A stretch of DNA of 64,000 bases from UBA1941 sp046329555 (GTDB lineage: Bacteria; Bacteroidota; Bacteroidia; Chitinophagales; LD1), in NCBI GenBank assembly GCA_046329555.1, contig JAXLUK010000002.1, forward strand, positions 186,001-250,000, read 5' to 3'. Shown piece after piece: positions 34,201-42,130 of the stretch (its first letter is position 1; each line of letters begins with the position of its first letter). Made by a program: the position numbers and the translations under genes. The notes beneath the pieces are model-generated. The model made no database searches and had not been told where the DNA came from. It saw only the letters and a list, made by a program, of their open reading frames with translations.

Positions 34201-35046
34201 CCGTCTAACAATTTCGATCATTGCATTGCGCGATTTGTAGATGGAAATACGAGCTATTTCGTGGAGTTAACCGACCCTCATCTCAGCTTCAGGTCGTTAC
34301 CTGCGGTGAATATCGGTGCTAACTGCCTGTTGATACCTTCAAAAGAGAACTCCCGGCCGGTAGAAGGGCTAACTCCGCTGGTTAACGAGCAGACCATTCG
34401 CTCAGGCATCAAACGCCTGACCACCATCAATATCGTTAATAAGGATATGAATCTGAGTAGAACGAATATTCGGTTTGGCAGTGAAGCTTCATCTAACCGT
34501 GCCAACAACATCGATCAAAGCAAGGAAGATCGTGAAAAAGCGCTGTCTGAATCTGTTTCAACCAATTTCACAACTCCTGTCAAGGTTACTGCCAGCGATT
34601 TTGGTGATTTAAGGCTTTTAACCGATACCTTGGTTACCAGCTACTCCTTTAACGCAAAAAAAGTATTCACCGAAATTGCCGGCATGAAGATATTCTCATT
34701 GCCATGGTCTGAGCGTTTCTCTACCATTAACTTTACTACTGCTGAGAAGCGCACCAATCCATTTAGCTTCTGGGAACTACAACGTAACGAAGTAGAGTAC
34801 GAACAAATGACCGTTACGCTTCCCGTTGGATCTTCATTAGTAGAAATGCCGAAAAATGTGAAGTTGGCATGTTCTGGGGCTGTTTATGAAATGACTTATC
34901 AGGCGGGCAAATCTCCCAACGAATTCATTGCAACGCGCACCTTCCGCCGGTTGAAGGATGTAGTGGATGCTTCAGAATATGAAGCCTTCCGAAACTTCTT
35001 CTCAGAAATGGCAGAATCAGATGTGCTGAAGATTGCGGTGAAGTAA
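31285..35046 (+). CDS. Large exported TPR / DUF3857 / transglutaminase-like protein
   Basis: A 1253-residue protein with a signal peptide (MMKKWLLLPLLLIGSSQIQA). The first 600 or so residues are helical repeats of TPR type (MLKFAPYYGQYHQNKAKI; SEAEASYRNAITYQPTDYES). A DUF3857-type beta domain follows at about 650-830, then a transglutaminase-like core whose triad is visible: Cys in KQGDCKDVSTLF (about residue 937), His in NNFDHCIARF (about 979) and Asp in VELTDPHLS (about 996). Such proteins are common in Bacteroidota next to envelope genes; the reaction is unknown, with protease or crosslinking activity both possible. Stands alone with a strong terminator. Confidence 0.85.
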   Translation: MMKKWLLLPLLLIGSSQIQASTYQDALTALNTNKPKDALRMFRDAYAAKDHPRESKLGEMYSLWCMNKKDEAFQALAEYYESGVDPNPYPTIYALWSMPFGFSHATSMNEKEVLLLEKIAADPKAPGTLVAMVHHALGVHDESTQKFKDAGKEFNLIGSIDNWQLLGEFDNVVGSGFDKNPGALEHPQADYVFKNRRNADVKWFTPPASKSDKWYYTSYYFDDDDAVMYAQSFVQSDADQEVVLRSGCSGSLKIWVNDFLVVKEAKERNCDMDVYNQTIKLNKGYNRILVQVGVSEVSSANFLIRLTDANGRPVSGLTATDQYHDYQKAAAYTSRNEPLYAEAYWEKEVARMPKDFFSRLLFAETLMRNDKTYEARKNFKILKQQEPNSTLVSTRMIEAYSRDNNQTDLTKEQEFIRKNDPESFYAHEMNLEDFAKKEDYDAYERELKKVVEQYQESQYTESMQLALYAYRKDVPALLQMADELYKKYPDNYGYMNLRYSVVMDKTKDLSKGNQVLETFLKKHYNADAEMQLIRNLFKLGQTEKALAQYNKRIETHPYAVGYYSQLSDVYYGLQQYSTALNYAETMLKFAPYYGQYHQNKAKILEAMHRNSEAEASYRNAITYQPTDYESRKLLRKLNGKKELFENFSQEDVYDLFKKAPDAKEYPNDNCVVLLNDEQSVIYPEGASEKKVSIAVKVFNQSGVDSWKQYQVSLNPYTQRLILDKAEVLKKDGSKIQAESDDNTFVFTNLEPGDAMYISYKLENYKGGKLAQHYWAQFPFQYTVPSLINRYRLMMPADKKFKHELMNGGNVSFKQSTVEDYTLYTWEALNQKAIEQESYSLNLCDIAPTLDISSIPDWNYVAQWYSDLSANKARQDFEIKEAVQDLFQPGSTLTPYQKAVKIHDFIVSNISYSNIPFLHGALVPQTASRTLATKQGDCKDVSTLFVAMCKEAGLDASLVLVDSKANGKKHLNLPSNNFDHCIARFVDGNTSYFVELTDPHLSFRSLPAVNIGANCLLIPSKENSRPVEGLTPLVNEQTIRSGIKRLTTINIVNKDMNLSRTNIRFGSEASSNRANNIDQSKEDREKALSESVSTNFTTPVKVTASDFGDLRLLTDTLVTSYSFNAKKVFTEIAGMKIFSLPWSERFSTINFTTAEKRTNPFSFWELQRNEVEYEQMTVTLPVGSSLVEMPKNVKLACSGAVYEMTYQAGKSPNEFIATRTFRRLKDVVDASEYEAFRNFFSEMAESDVLKIAVK

Positions 35047-35060
35047 ATTCGGCACTAAAT

Positions 35061-35096
35061 AAAAACGCCGCCTTCATTGCTGAAGGCGGCGTTTTT
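35061..35096. terminator. Bidirectional rho-independent terminator
   Basis: A perfect 16-base stem (35061-35076 with 35081-35096, ACGCCGCCTTCA core) with loop TTGC, flanked by A and T runs. It serves the large plus-strand gene and the convergent lipoprotein gene. Confidence 0.95.
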
Positions 35097-35113
35097 ATTT
35101 AATCACTTCGGAA

Positions 35114-35653
35114 TTATTTACCGGCTATCGTTACTTTGAAAGTAACAGAGCCAGTTACCGGCTTAGGTGAAGTGCTTGCGCCATCTTTGCGGAACAAACG
35201 GGTAGTAATATAGAAATCGTTGAAATCGATATATTTCTTAGCGTCTTCAAATTGATTTTCCATTTTCAATGTGCCCTTAGTTGGATCAATAGTAGCGTAA
35301 GCCAGTTTTACTGAGTCAGCAGATCCAGGAGCAGAGCGGATGAATACTTCGGCCCATTTATAATCATCTAACAAACCGCTGGACAATGAAATAGTTACAT
35401 TATCGGTAATCACTTTCTTCACCCGGCTTAAATCACTTTGTGTAATCTTGTTGGTTTCGAACAGCGATTTGATGTCAGCACCATTCACTTTAGAGGTGTT
35501 TTCCCACCAGCCGTTGTTGGTGGTGCCGGGGTCGGTAAAGTTCAGGTCATAAATTTTAACGGTAACATCTACATCCTCTTTGTTGCAGGAAGTGATGCCT
35601 AACAGGCCAATAAAGGCCGCGAGAATCATCATGGTTTTTGTCATGTGTTTCAT
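35114..35653 (-). CDS. Lipoprotein of unknown function
   Basis: A 179-residue protein with a lipoprotein signal peptide (MMILAAFIGLLGITSC), the lipobox Cys followed by NKEDVDV, so it is probably exported and lipid-anchored. The mature part is beta-rich with no domain I recognise; it ends SVTFKVTIAGK. ATG codons at 35653 and 35644 are both plausible. It lies downstream of the DUF3127 gene (30-base gap), so it may be read from the same message. Confidence 0.75.
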   Translation of the reverse strand: MKHMTKTMMILAAFIGLLGITSCNKEDVDVTVKIYDLNFTDPGTTNNGWWENTSKVNGADIKSLFETNKITQSDLSRVKKVITDNVTISLSSGLLDDYKWAEVFIRSAPGSADSVKLAYATIDPTKGTLKMENQFEDAKKYIDFNDFYITTRLFRKDGASTSPKPVTGSVTFKVTIAGK

Positions 35654-35683
35654 TTTGGTTTTGTTTTTATTGTTTGGAATTAT

Positions 35684-36043
35684 TTAAAAAGGAAGGTCGT
35701 CATCGGCAATCACTCTGCCTGCCGGTTGTTCTTCAGCAGGCGAACTGCCGGAACGATAAGCCGGAGCTGCTCCAGTTGCTCCCGATTCAATACGCCATGC
35801 TTTCAGATTGGTGTACCATTTGCCGTTGTATTCCCGGCTATCTACATCAAATTGGATTTTCATGTCGGCTGCAATTGGCAGGCCTTTCACCTGTTCTACT
35901 TGTTCGCCCCATGCAGTTAAGCACACTTTTTTGGGATATTTCTCCTGAGTTTCAATAACGAAATCACACTTTACCCATCTTCCATTACGGCCATCGCCGC
36001 TAACTTCTGGCAATACGGTGAACAGCTTTCCGGTAATTTCCAT
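35684..36043 (-). CDS. DUF3127 family protein with SSB-like acidic tail
   Basis: A 119-residue protein from the ATG at 36043 (MEITGKLFTVLPEVSGDG). The core is the beta-rich DUF3127 domain (WVKCDFVIETQEKYPKKVCL ... EYNGKWYTNLKAWRIE), an OB-fold-like pattern, followed by a flexible Gly/Ala/Ser/Pro linker and the terminal motif DDDLPF. That tail closely resembles the C-terminal tip of single-stranded DNA-binding protein, which recruits repair and replication enzymes. A nucleic-acid role is therefore plausible but inferred. A TATCTTCG box ends five bases before the ATG, which rejects longer starts. Confidence 0.85.
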   Translation of the reverse strand: MEITGKLFTVLPEVSGDGRNGRWVKCDFVIETQEKYPKKVCLTAWGEQVEQVKGLPIAADMKIQFDVDSREYNGKWYTNLKAWRIESGATGAAPAYRSGSSPAEEQPAGRVIADDDLPF

Positions 36044-36048
36044 GTGGG

Positions 36049-36056
36049 CGAAGATA
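36049..36056 (-). promoter_or_regulatory. Putative -7 box of the DUF3127 gene
   Basis: On the minus strand TATCTTCG ends five bases before the ATG at 36043, identical in sequence and distance to the box before mlaE (2333-2340). Confidence 0.55.
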
Positions 36057-36088
36057 TAAAAAAACCATATACGAATGACGACGGTCAT

Positions 36089-36119
36089 TTTGCAGGAGTA
36101 ATCAATCGGGTTTACTTTG
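36089..36119 (+). promoter_or_regulatory. Putative promoter of kmo
   Basis: TTTG at 36089-36092 and TTACTTTG at 36112-36119 are separated by 19 bases. The box ends five bases before the ATG at 36125, so transcription should start at or near the start codon. Confidence 0.6.
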
Positions 36120-36124
36120 CCACC

Positions 36125-37444
36125 ATGCAAAAGAATATCGGTATAGTTGGCGGGGGTCTCATCGGCTCCATTTTAGCGGTGTTGTTATCGCGCCGCGGAC
36201 ATCGGGTGGATGTTTTTGAACGCCGCTCCGACTTTCGTAAAGCTGGATATGTAGGCGGACGTTCTATCAACCTGGCGCTAAGCGATCGAGGTTGGAATGC
36301 GCTGGAAAAAGTTGGCCTTCGTGAACTGATCGAGCCAATAGCCATACCGATGTACGGTCGAACTATTCATCAGCTCGACGGTTCTACGGTTTTTGCGCCA
36401 TACGGAGAAAATAATCAGGCCATTTACAGCGTATCCCGCGGCGATTTAAATCTGGCGCTGGTGAATGCCGCAGAAAAAAATGAAGGTGTACACTTCCACT
36501 TTGATGTACCCATGGGGCATGAAACTGATGTTTTAGCGTTCTCTAAAAAATACGATTATCTGTTTGGTGCTGATGGGGCATTTTCAGAAGTACGCTATCA
36601 ATTGCAAAAAACAGCAGGTTTCAATTTTTCGCAAACGTATGAGACGTACGGCTACAAAGAACTGCATATTCCGGCTGCCGATGGCGGCGGATTCCGCATT
36701 CATCAAAACTCATTACACATCTGGCCTCGTAAGAGCTTCATGATGATTGCTTTGCCCAATCCGGATGGCAGTTTTACCTGTACCTTGTTCGCCTCCTTCA
36801 AAGGCGAAAATTCTTTCGAACAATTAACCACCGAGAAAGAAGTAAGGGCGTTTTTTGAAGAACAATTTCCATCAGCCATCCCGCTGATGCCGGATTTGTT
36901 GCACGATTTCTTCCAAAATCCTACCGCTTCCCTTTGCACGATGCGATGCTACCCGTGGGTGCACGGAAATATTGCATTGATTGGCGATGCAGCGCATGCC
37001 ATTGTTCCGTTTTACGGACAAGGTATGAACTGTGGATTTGAAGATGTGCGGCTATTAGGAGAATTTTTAGATGCCGGAACGGATTGGGATCAACAGCTGG
37101 ATGCCTGGCAAAAAAGCAGGAAGCCCAATGCGGATGCTATTGCTGATTTAGCCTTGTACAATTATATTGAGATGCGCGACCTCAGTGCACGTCCTGAATT
37201 TATTTTGCGGCAGAAGATTGAGAAGCGCATTGCTGCAGCATTCCCAGACCGGTTTCAGACCTTGTATTCGATGGTTACGTTTAACCAGACTCCTTATGCC
37301 GATGCCTTGGCGCGAGGCAGGAAGCAGGGCGAGTTGTTAGACGAAATTATGAGTATGAAAGACATTGAAACTGCGTGGGAAAGCGAGGTGGTGCTCAATA
37401 AAGCGCTAAATTGGCTTGATGCAAACAAGGTCTTTAATTCCTAA
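36125..37444 (+). CDS. kmo: Kynurenine 3-monooxygenase
   Basis: FAD-dependent aromatic hydroxylase converting kynurenine to 3-hydroxykynurenine in tryptophan breakdown or NAD synthesis. From the ATG at 36125 the protein has 439 residues, opens with the FAD motif IGIVGGGLIGSILAVLLSRR, continues with VFERRSDFRKAGYVGGRSIN (typical of bacterial and eukaryotic Kmo), and has the second FAD motif IGDAAHAIVPFYGQGMNCGF. A longer start at 36044 would pass through the promoter. No kynureninase or tryptophan dioxygenase gene is nearby, so the rest of the pathway is elsewhere. Confidence 0.92.
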   Translation: MQKNIGIVGGGLIGSILAVLLSRRGHRVDVFERRSDFRKAGYVGGRSINLALSDRGWNALEKVGLRELIEPIAIPMYGRTIHQLDGSTVFAPYGENNQAIYSVSRGDLNLALVNAAEKNEGVHFHFDVPMGHETDVLAFSKKYDYLFGADGAFSEVRYQLQKTAGFNFSQTYETYGYKELHIPAADGGGFRIHQNSLHIWPRKSFMMIALPNPDGSFTCTLFASFKGENSFEQLTTEKEVRAFFEEQFPSAIPLMPDLLHDFFQNPTASLCTMRCYPWVHGNIALIGDAAHAIVPFYGQGMNCGFEDVRLLGEFLDAGTDWDQQLDAWQKSRKPNADAIADLALYNYIEMRDLSARPEFILRQKIEKRIAAAFPDRFQTLYSMVTFNQTPYADALARGRKQGELLDEIMSMKDIETAWESEVVLNKALNWLDANKVFNS

Positions 37445-37482
37445 ATAGTTATTATTTTTAATACAATGTTCATTCACCCACA

Positions 37483-39927
37483 ATGAAAGAAATGAAGTAT
37501 CCCAATATAAGGGAAGAAGAACTGAAAAATAAGGTTGCCCAGGATTTTTTTTGGCAATACGACTGCTCTAAAATCATCGGAAACGTTGATTTTTGTGTTT
37601 GTATGCACCAAAGTTCACGCGTTGAACAAGGTTCTCAATCTATCTTTTGGGCGGAGGCAAAAAAGGGGCACTCCAATATCAACCATTCCATCGTTCAATT
37701 GGTTTTAACCATTGGCAAAGCCAGAACCTTTGACCAGAACTTGCCGCCGGCCATGCTCGGCGCTTTTGACGGTGAGAAAATTGCATTTGTTCCTTATAAT
37801 GAAATCCATGAGATTTTTTACATCAACGATTTCAACTGGAACGTTACCCCTTCAAATCATAATTCAAAGGAGTTTAAGTTAATTTTAGAGAAGGTTGAGT
37901 CTGTGCTTTCCGGCAATACACTCCAATTCAATTTTCTGGATGACGAGAAAGAGCTATTGCGATTCATTCGTAGAAACTTTGTGATTGGAAAATTTGGCAT
38001 TACCAAAACACAAATTGATAAGAATAATTTCGTAGCAATCTACACGAAATGGTTAGAAGAAGTGAAACCAACTATTTCTGTTAATTGGGATATCGCCAAA
38101 AAAGCCGGAATTATCGATGGCGACTTCTATCTTGCTGATCTTCTATCCGAAGAAAATTTCACATTAAAGGAAAAGCTATTCGTCTTATTGAAGAAAGACC
38201 ACTATGAGTTGGATCGGCAATTTGATGAAGCAGGAATGTTCAGTAGTAAAAGGACCGACTTTTCAGATAAGCAGAAAAGTCACACCCAATTCTGGAATCG
38301 ATATGATCGTCCACCAAAAGAAGAATATTGGGACTACATTGTTGAACGACGCGACCTGTTAGTTCCTCAAGATGTAAGGGAACGAAAAGGAAGCTTTTTT
38401 ACACCTAAAATTTGGGTCGAATTATCACAACAGTATTTGGCTCAGGTATTAGGTGAAGATTGGCAAGATAACTACTATGTATGGGATTGTGCCGCCGGAA
38501 CCGGAAACTTACTTACCGGCCTAACAAACAAATACAACATCTGGGCTTCCACATTAGACAAACAAGATGTGGAAGTTATGCATGATAGGATTAAAAACGG
38601 CGCCAACCTGCTGGATGAACATGTTTTTCAATTCGATTTTCTTAACGATGATTTTTCGAAATTACCTAAAGGCCTACAGGAGATAATTAGTAATCCAAGA
38701 AAACGTAAAAAACTCGTCATTTACATCAATCCTCCATATGCTGAAGCCGGGGATACAAAACAACGTTTAGGTAGAGGTAAAAATAAAGTGAACGTATCTA
38801 ATCAAACTAATGTACATAGCAGGGAACTGAACTTGTTAAAGGATTTTGCAAAGAGAGAACTTTTCGTTCAGTTTTTAGCTAGAATATACTCAGAAATTCC
38901 TGATTGTATTCTTGGAGAATTTTCAAAGTTGAAAATTCTCCAAGGGCCTTATTTCCAGGACTTTAGAAAATTTTTTTTAGCCGAATTAAAGTCACTTTTT
39001 GTTGTTCCTGCGAATTCTTTCGATAACGTTAGAGGAAACTTTCCGATTGGTTTTTTTATTTGGGACACTTCCCAAAAACAAGAATTCAATCAAATTAGTG
39101 CTACTGTTTATAATAGCCACGGAGCCATAGAAGGTGCCAAAACATTTTACAGCTATCAAAATATAAAAAATATTAATGATTGGTTGCGCCCAACGTGGAA
39201 GGATGAGAAAAACAGGATAGGTTTCCTGACATGCAATAGCAACGACTTTCAAAACTCCATTGGTGTCTTCATTCAGCTAAACAAGAGCAATCAAACATCC
39301 ACTTACTATAAGCCGATAACGGCTCAAAACCTTATCATGTCTTCAATCTATTTTGCTGTAAGAAAATGTATACCCGCTACGTGGCTAAATGACCGCGACC
39401 AGTTTCTTTTCCCTAATGATGGATGGCAAACCGATGAAGAGTTCAAAACAAATTGCCTAACGTTTACACTTTTCAACAATAATATTCAATCTAAGTATGG
39501 CATCAATCACTGGATTCCATTTACTGAAAGTGAAGTCAACGCTCCCGATAAGTTTGCCAGTAACTTCATGTCTGACTTCATCAAAGGTAAAGTTACCCCT
39601 ACTGAAGAGATAAATATTTTTACAATTATCTCGGAACCTAAATCGAAATATCAAAAACGACTCACCTTTTCCACAGAAGCCCAGCGAGTTTTCAGCGCCG
39701 GAAAGAAAATTTGGCTTTACTATTTCCAACAACCCTCTTGTAATGTAAACGCTTCTTTATACGATATCAAAGAGTACTTCCAGGGCAGAAATGAAAAAGG
39801 AACGATGAATGCTAAAAGTAAGGATGAACACTTTAATCAACTTATATTTGAACTAAAGAGAAGCCTACAATCACTTGTACAAAAAATCGAACCTAAAATC
39901 TACACTTACGGTTTTTTAAAAGAGTAG
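37483..39927 (+). CDS. Single-chain restriction-modification-like enzyme: N-terminal nuclease-like region plus N6-adenine methylase
   Basis: An 814-residue protein. Residues about 330-440 hold an N6-adenine DNA methylase core: motif I DCAAGTGNLLTGL (about 335) and motif IV INPPYAEAG (about 414). The N-terminus contains a PD-(D/E)XK-like arrangement, Asp36 in GNVDFCV and Glu58-Ala-Lys60 in FWAEAKKG. The C-terminal 350 residues could hold target recognition. This is the plan of a type IIG enzyme that cuts and methylates in one chain; no separate restriction or specificity gene is adjacent. The sequence looks richer in A and T than its neighbours and no host-type promoter box was found, both consistent with transfer. 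It could instead be an orphan methylase with an inactive nuclease region. Confidence 0.8.
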   Translation: MKEMKYPNIREEELKNKVAQDFFWQYDCSKIIGNVDFCVCMHQSSRVEQGSQSIFWAEAKKGHSNINHSIVQLVLTIGKARTFDQNLPPAMLGAFDGEKIAFVPYNEIHEIFYINDFNWNVTPSNHNSKEFKLILEKVESVLSGNTLQFNFLDDEKELLRFIRRNFVIGKFGITKTQIDKNNFVAIYTKWLEEVKPTISVNWDIAKKAGIIDGDFYLADLLSEENFTLKEKLFVLLKKDHYELDRQFDEAGMFSSKRTDFSDKQKSHTQFWNRYDRPPKEEYWDYIVERRDLLVPQDVRERKGSFFTPKIWVELSQQYLAQVLGEDWQDNYYVWDCAAGTGNLLTGLTNKYNIWASTLDKQDVEVMHDRIKNGANLLDEHVFQFDFLNDDFSKLPKGLQEIISNPRKRKKLVIYINPPYAEAGDTKQRLGRGKNKVNVSNQTNVHSRELNLLKDFAKRELFVQFLARIYSEIPDCILGEFSKLKILQGPYFQDFRKFFLAELKSLFVVPANSFDNVRGNFPIGFFIWDTSQKQEFNQISATVYNSHGAIEGAKTFYSYQNIKNINDWLRPTWKDEKNRIGFLTCNSNDFQNSIGVFIQLNKSNQTSTYYKPITAQNLIMSSIYFAVRKCIPATWLNDRDQFLFPNDGWQTDEEFKTNCLTFTLFNNNIQSKYGINHWIPFTESEVNAPDKFASNFMSDFIKGKVTPTEEINIFTIISEPKSKYQKRLTFSTEAQRVFSAGKKIWLYYFQQPSCNVNASLYDIKEYFQGRNEKGTMNAKSKDEHFNQLIFELKRSLQSLVQKIEPKIYTYGFLKE

Positions 39928-40040
39928 CCAGCTACTTTGTCATGGATTTGTAAACCTTTTGGTAGTGCCTTCTGTTCATTTCCAACTTTTAATTTGTAAA
40001 GCAATGGTGTATCTTTATTTAACAAAGTTGGTTCTGGTTA

Positions 40041-42113
40041 ATGAAAAAATTATTGGTTGTTGTCTTCAAACTGTATTGCCTTGCGGTATTCGGGTTCGAT
40101 TCCGATCCGGCTGCGATTCCCGGCCAGTACATTATTCAATTTCGCGCAGGCTTCGGCTCAGAAGTGCTACAGGGTAGTCCCTTTCATCTGCATAAAATAT
40201 TATCGTCAAGAATGGGCATCGCGCTGGTTGATGATCTTACTGCACAACCCGTAGAACAAGCGCTGCGACAATTATATGCCATGCCAGCAATTGCCATTGC
40301 GCAGTGTAATCACCGTGTTCAACAACGCGATTTATGGTTGCCCAACGACCCTCGGTTTAACGAACAATGGAACCTCCGCAATTCAGGCCAAAGCAAGGGA
40401 CTGGTTGGTGCTGATATCAGCGCCACATTAGCTTATACACTTAACCGTAGCCCTATCGCCAAAACAGGTGACACCTTAGTTGTTGCCGTTATTGACAATA
40501 CCTTCGACATGCAACATGAAGATCTGAACTACTTCTATAATGTGCATGAAATTCCCTTGAATGGTATTGATGACGATGGCAATGGCTTCATTGATGATTA
40601 TCACGGCTGGAATGTTTTTGACAATAACGACAGTGTATTCGTTTTCCCTTCTGCCCATAGTACCCACTGCGCGGGTATCGTGGGCGCTGTTGCGAACAAC
40701 GGAAAAGGCGTGGCCGGTGTTTGTCCGGCTGTAAAAATTCTGGCCATTGCGGGATCTTCAGAAACAGAATCAGAAGTGGTAGAAGCTTACGATTACGTGG
40801 TAGAAATGCGGCGTTTATTCAATCAAACCAATGGGGCGAAAGGCGCATTTATTGTTTCTACCAGCTCATCCTTTGGCGTTAATAATGGAAAGCCGGTTAA
40901 TTTTCCCATTTGGTGCGCGATGTATGATTCGATGGGCGCGCAGGGCGTGCTCAGCGCTGGCGCAACAGCCAACCTCGGCATCAATGTAGAAACCGATCAT
41001 GATATTCCTTCAGAATGTCCGAGCAAATGGCTGATTGCAGTTACGAATACCACTCGCAGCGACGACCGTAATTCATTTGCCGCATACGGCTCTACCAGCA
41101 TAGACTTAGGCGCACCTGGAACACAAATTCTATCTACGATATCCAATAACAACTACGGCTTGATGACCGGTACATCGATGGCTACACCTCATGTTGCCGG
41201 AGCCGTGGCCGCAGTTTTCGCAGCGGCATGCCCGGATTTCATCAATAACTACAAGAACTTCCCAGACTCTTTCGCACTTCAAGTGAAGCAATACATCATG
41301 AATGGTGTAGATACTTTGACCACCATGCAGCAAACTGTTTCGAAAGGACGGCTCAATGTTTTTATAGCAGTACAACAAATCATGCAGTACAACTGTAACA
41401 ACTGTGCATTTTCGGCTGCTGCTGTGGGAACACCGGCATTCTGTTATGGCGATACGAATGGCATCGTTACAGGTACCGCAACAGGTTTGAACAGTTATCA
41501 GTTTTTGTGGAATAACGGATCAACTTCCACAACCATTAACCCGGCGCGTAGTGGCGTTTACTGGGCCACTGTTTCTGAATTTCCCGGGAATTGTACAAAA
41601 ACAGTAGTAACTACAGTGTATGAGCCCCAACCCATTGTGTTCGACAGTGTAAGAATCAATGCAATCAGCGCAGGATCGGGAAGCTTTGTAGTATATGCCA
41701 AAGCAGGGAAAGACGCACTACAATACGCGCTTGACACCGGAACTTTTTCTGACAACCGTTTGCTCACAACGCCACTTCGCGGCGCGCACATCGTACACGC
41801 GCGCAACGCCTTTGGCTGTGTGGCCGACACTACTGTATTCATTGATTTTGCAACCGGCATCAATGAATTGACGAGTTCCACCTGGAGTAGTACGCCTAAC
41901 CCAGCCAATCAACAGCTCACCGTAACGTTTCCAACACCATTTACGGGCGCGGTTTCAATTACCGATGTTACCGGCGCCGTGGTGCGAACCGAACATTTAG
42001 CAGAAATTAAGAATTGGATAATGGCAGTTGACGATATTTGTGCCGGCTGGTATGTTATTCAACCCGCCGGGAACAAATATTATTCACCCATGCGCATCCT
42101 CATTGCGCATTAA
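40041..42113 (+). CDS. Secreted S8 (subtilisin-like) serine peptidase with T9SS sorting domain
   Basis: A 690-residue protein. A signal peptide (MKKLLVVVFKLYCLAVFGF) and a pro-region are followed by the subtilase core: Asp in AVIDNTFDMQHEDL (about residue 152), His in SAHSTHCAGIVGA (about 210) and Ser in GTSMATPHVAGA (about 378). The histidine motif differs from the usual HGTHVAG by a serine for the glycine and a cysteine for the valine. A cysteine-rich and SprB-like repeat region and a C-terminal sorting domain (STPNPANQQLTVTF) follow, so the enzyme should be released or attached at the cell surface by T9SS. It probably acts in extracellular protein breakdown. Confidence 0.9.
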   Translation: MKKLLVVVFKLYCLAVFGFDSDPAAIPGQYIIQFRAGFGSEVLQGSPFHLHKILSSRMGIALVDDLTAQPVEQALRQLYAMPAIAIAQCNHRVQQRDLWLPNDPRFNEQWNLRNSGQSKGLVGADISATLAYTLNRSPIAKTGDTLVVAVIDNTFDMQHEDLNYFYNVHEIPLNGIDDDGNGFIDDYHGWNVFDNNDSVFVFPSAHSTHCAGIVGAVANNGKGVAGVCPAVKILAIAGSSETESEVVEAYDYVVEMRRLFNQTNGAKGAFIVSTSSSFGVNNGKPVNFPIWCAMYDSMGAQGVLSAGATANLGINVETDHDIPSECPSKWLIAVTNTTRSDDRNSFAAYGSTSIDLGAPGTQILSTISNNNYGLMTGTSMATPHVAGAVAAVFAAACPDFINNYKNFPDSFALQVKQYIMNGVDTLTTMQQTVSKGRLNVFIAVQQIMQYNCNNCAFSAAAVGTPAFCYGDTNGIVTGTATGLNSYQFLWNNGSTSTTINPARSGVYWATVSEFPGNCTKTVVTTVYEPQPIVFDSVRINAISAGSGSFVVYAKAGKDALQYALDTGTFSDNRLLTTPLRGAHIVHARNAFGCVADTTVFIDFATGINELTSSTWSSTPNPANQQLTVTFPTPFTGAVSITDVTGAVVRTEHLAEIKNWIMAVDDICAGWYVIQPAGNKYYSPMRILIAH

Positions 42114-42130
42114 TTCAACATTTTTGCCCT

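Noticed and set aside
39923..39936. AGTAG / CTACT hairpin at the stop of the restriction-modification-like gene
   Set aside because: Five base pairs without a T tract; likely chance.
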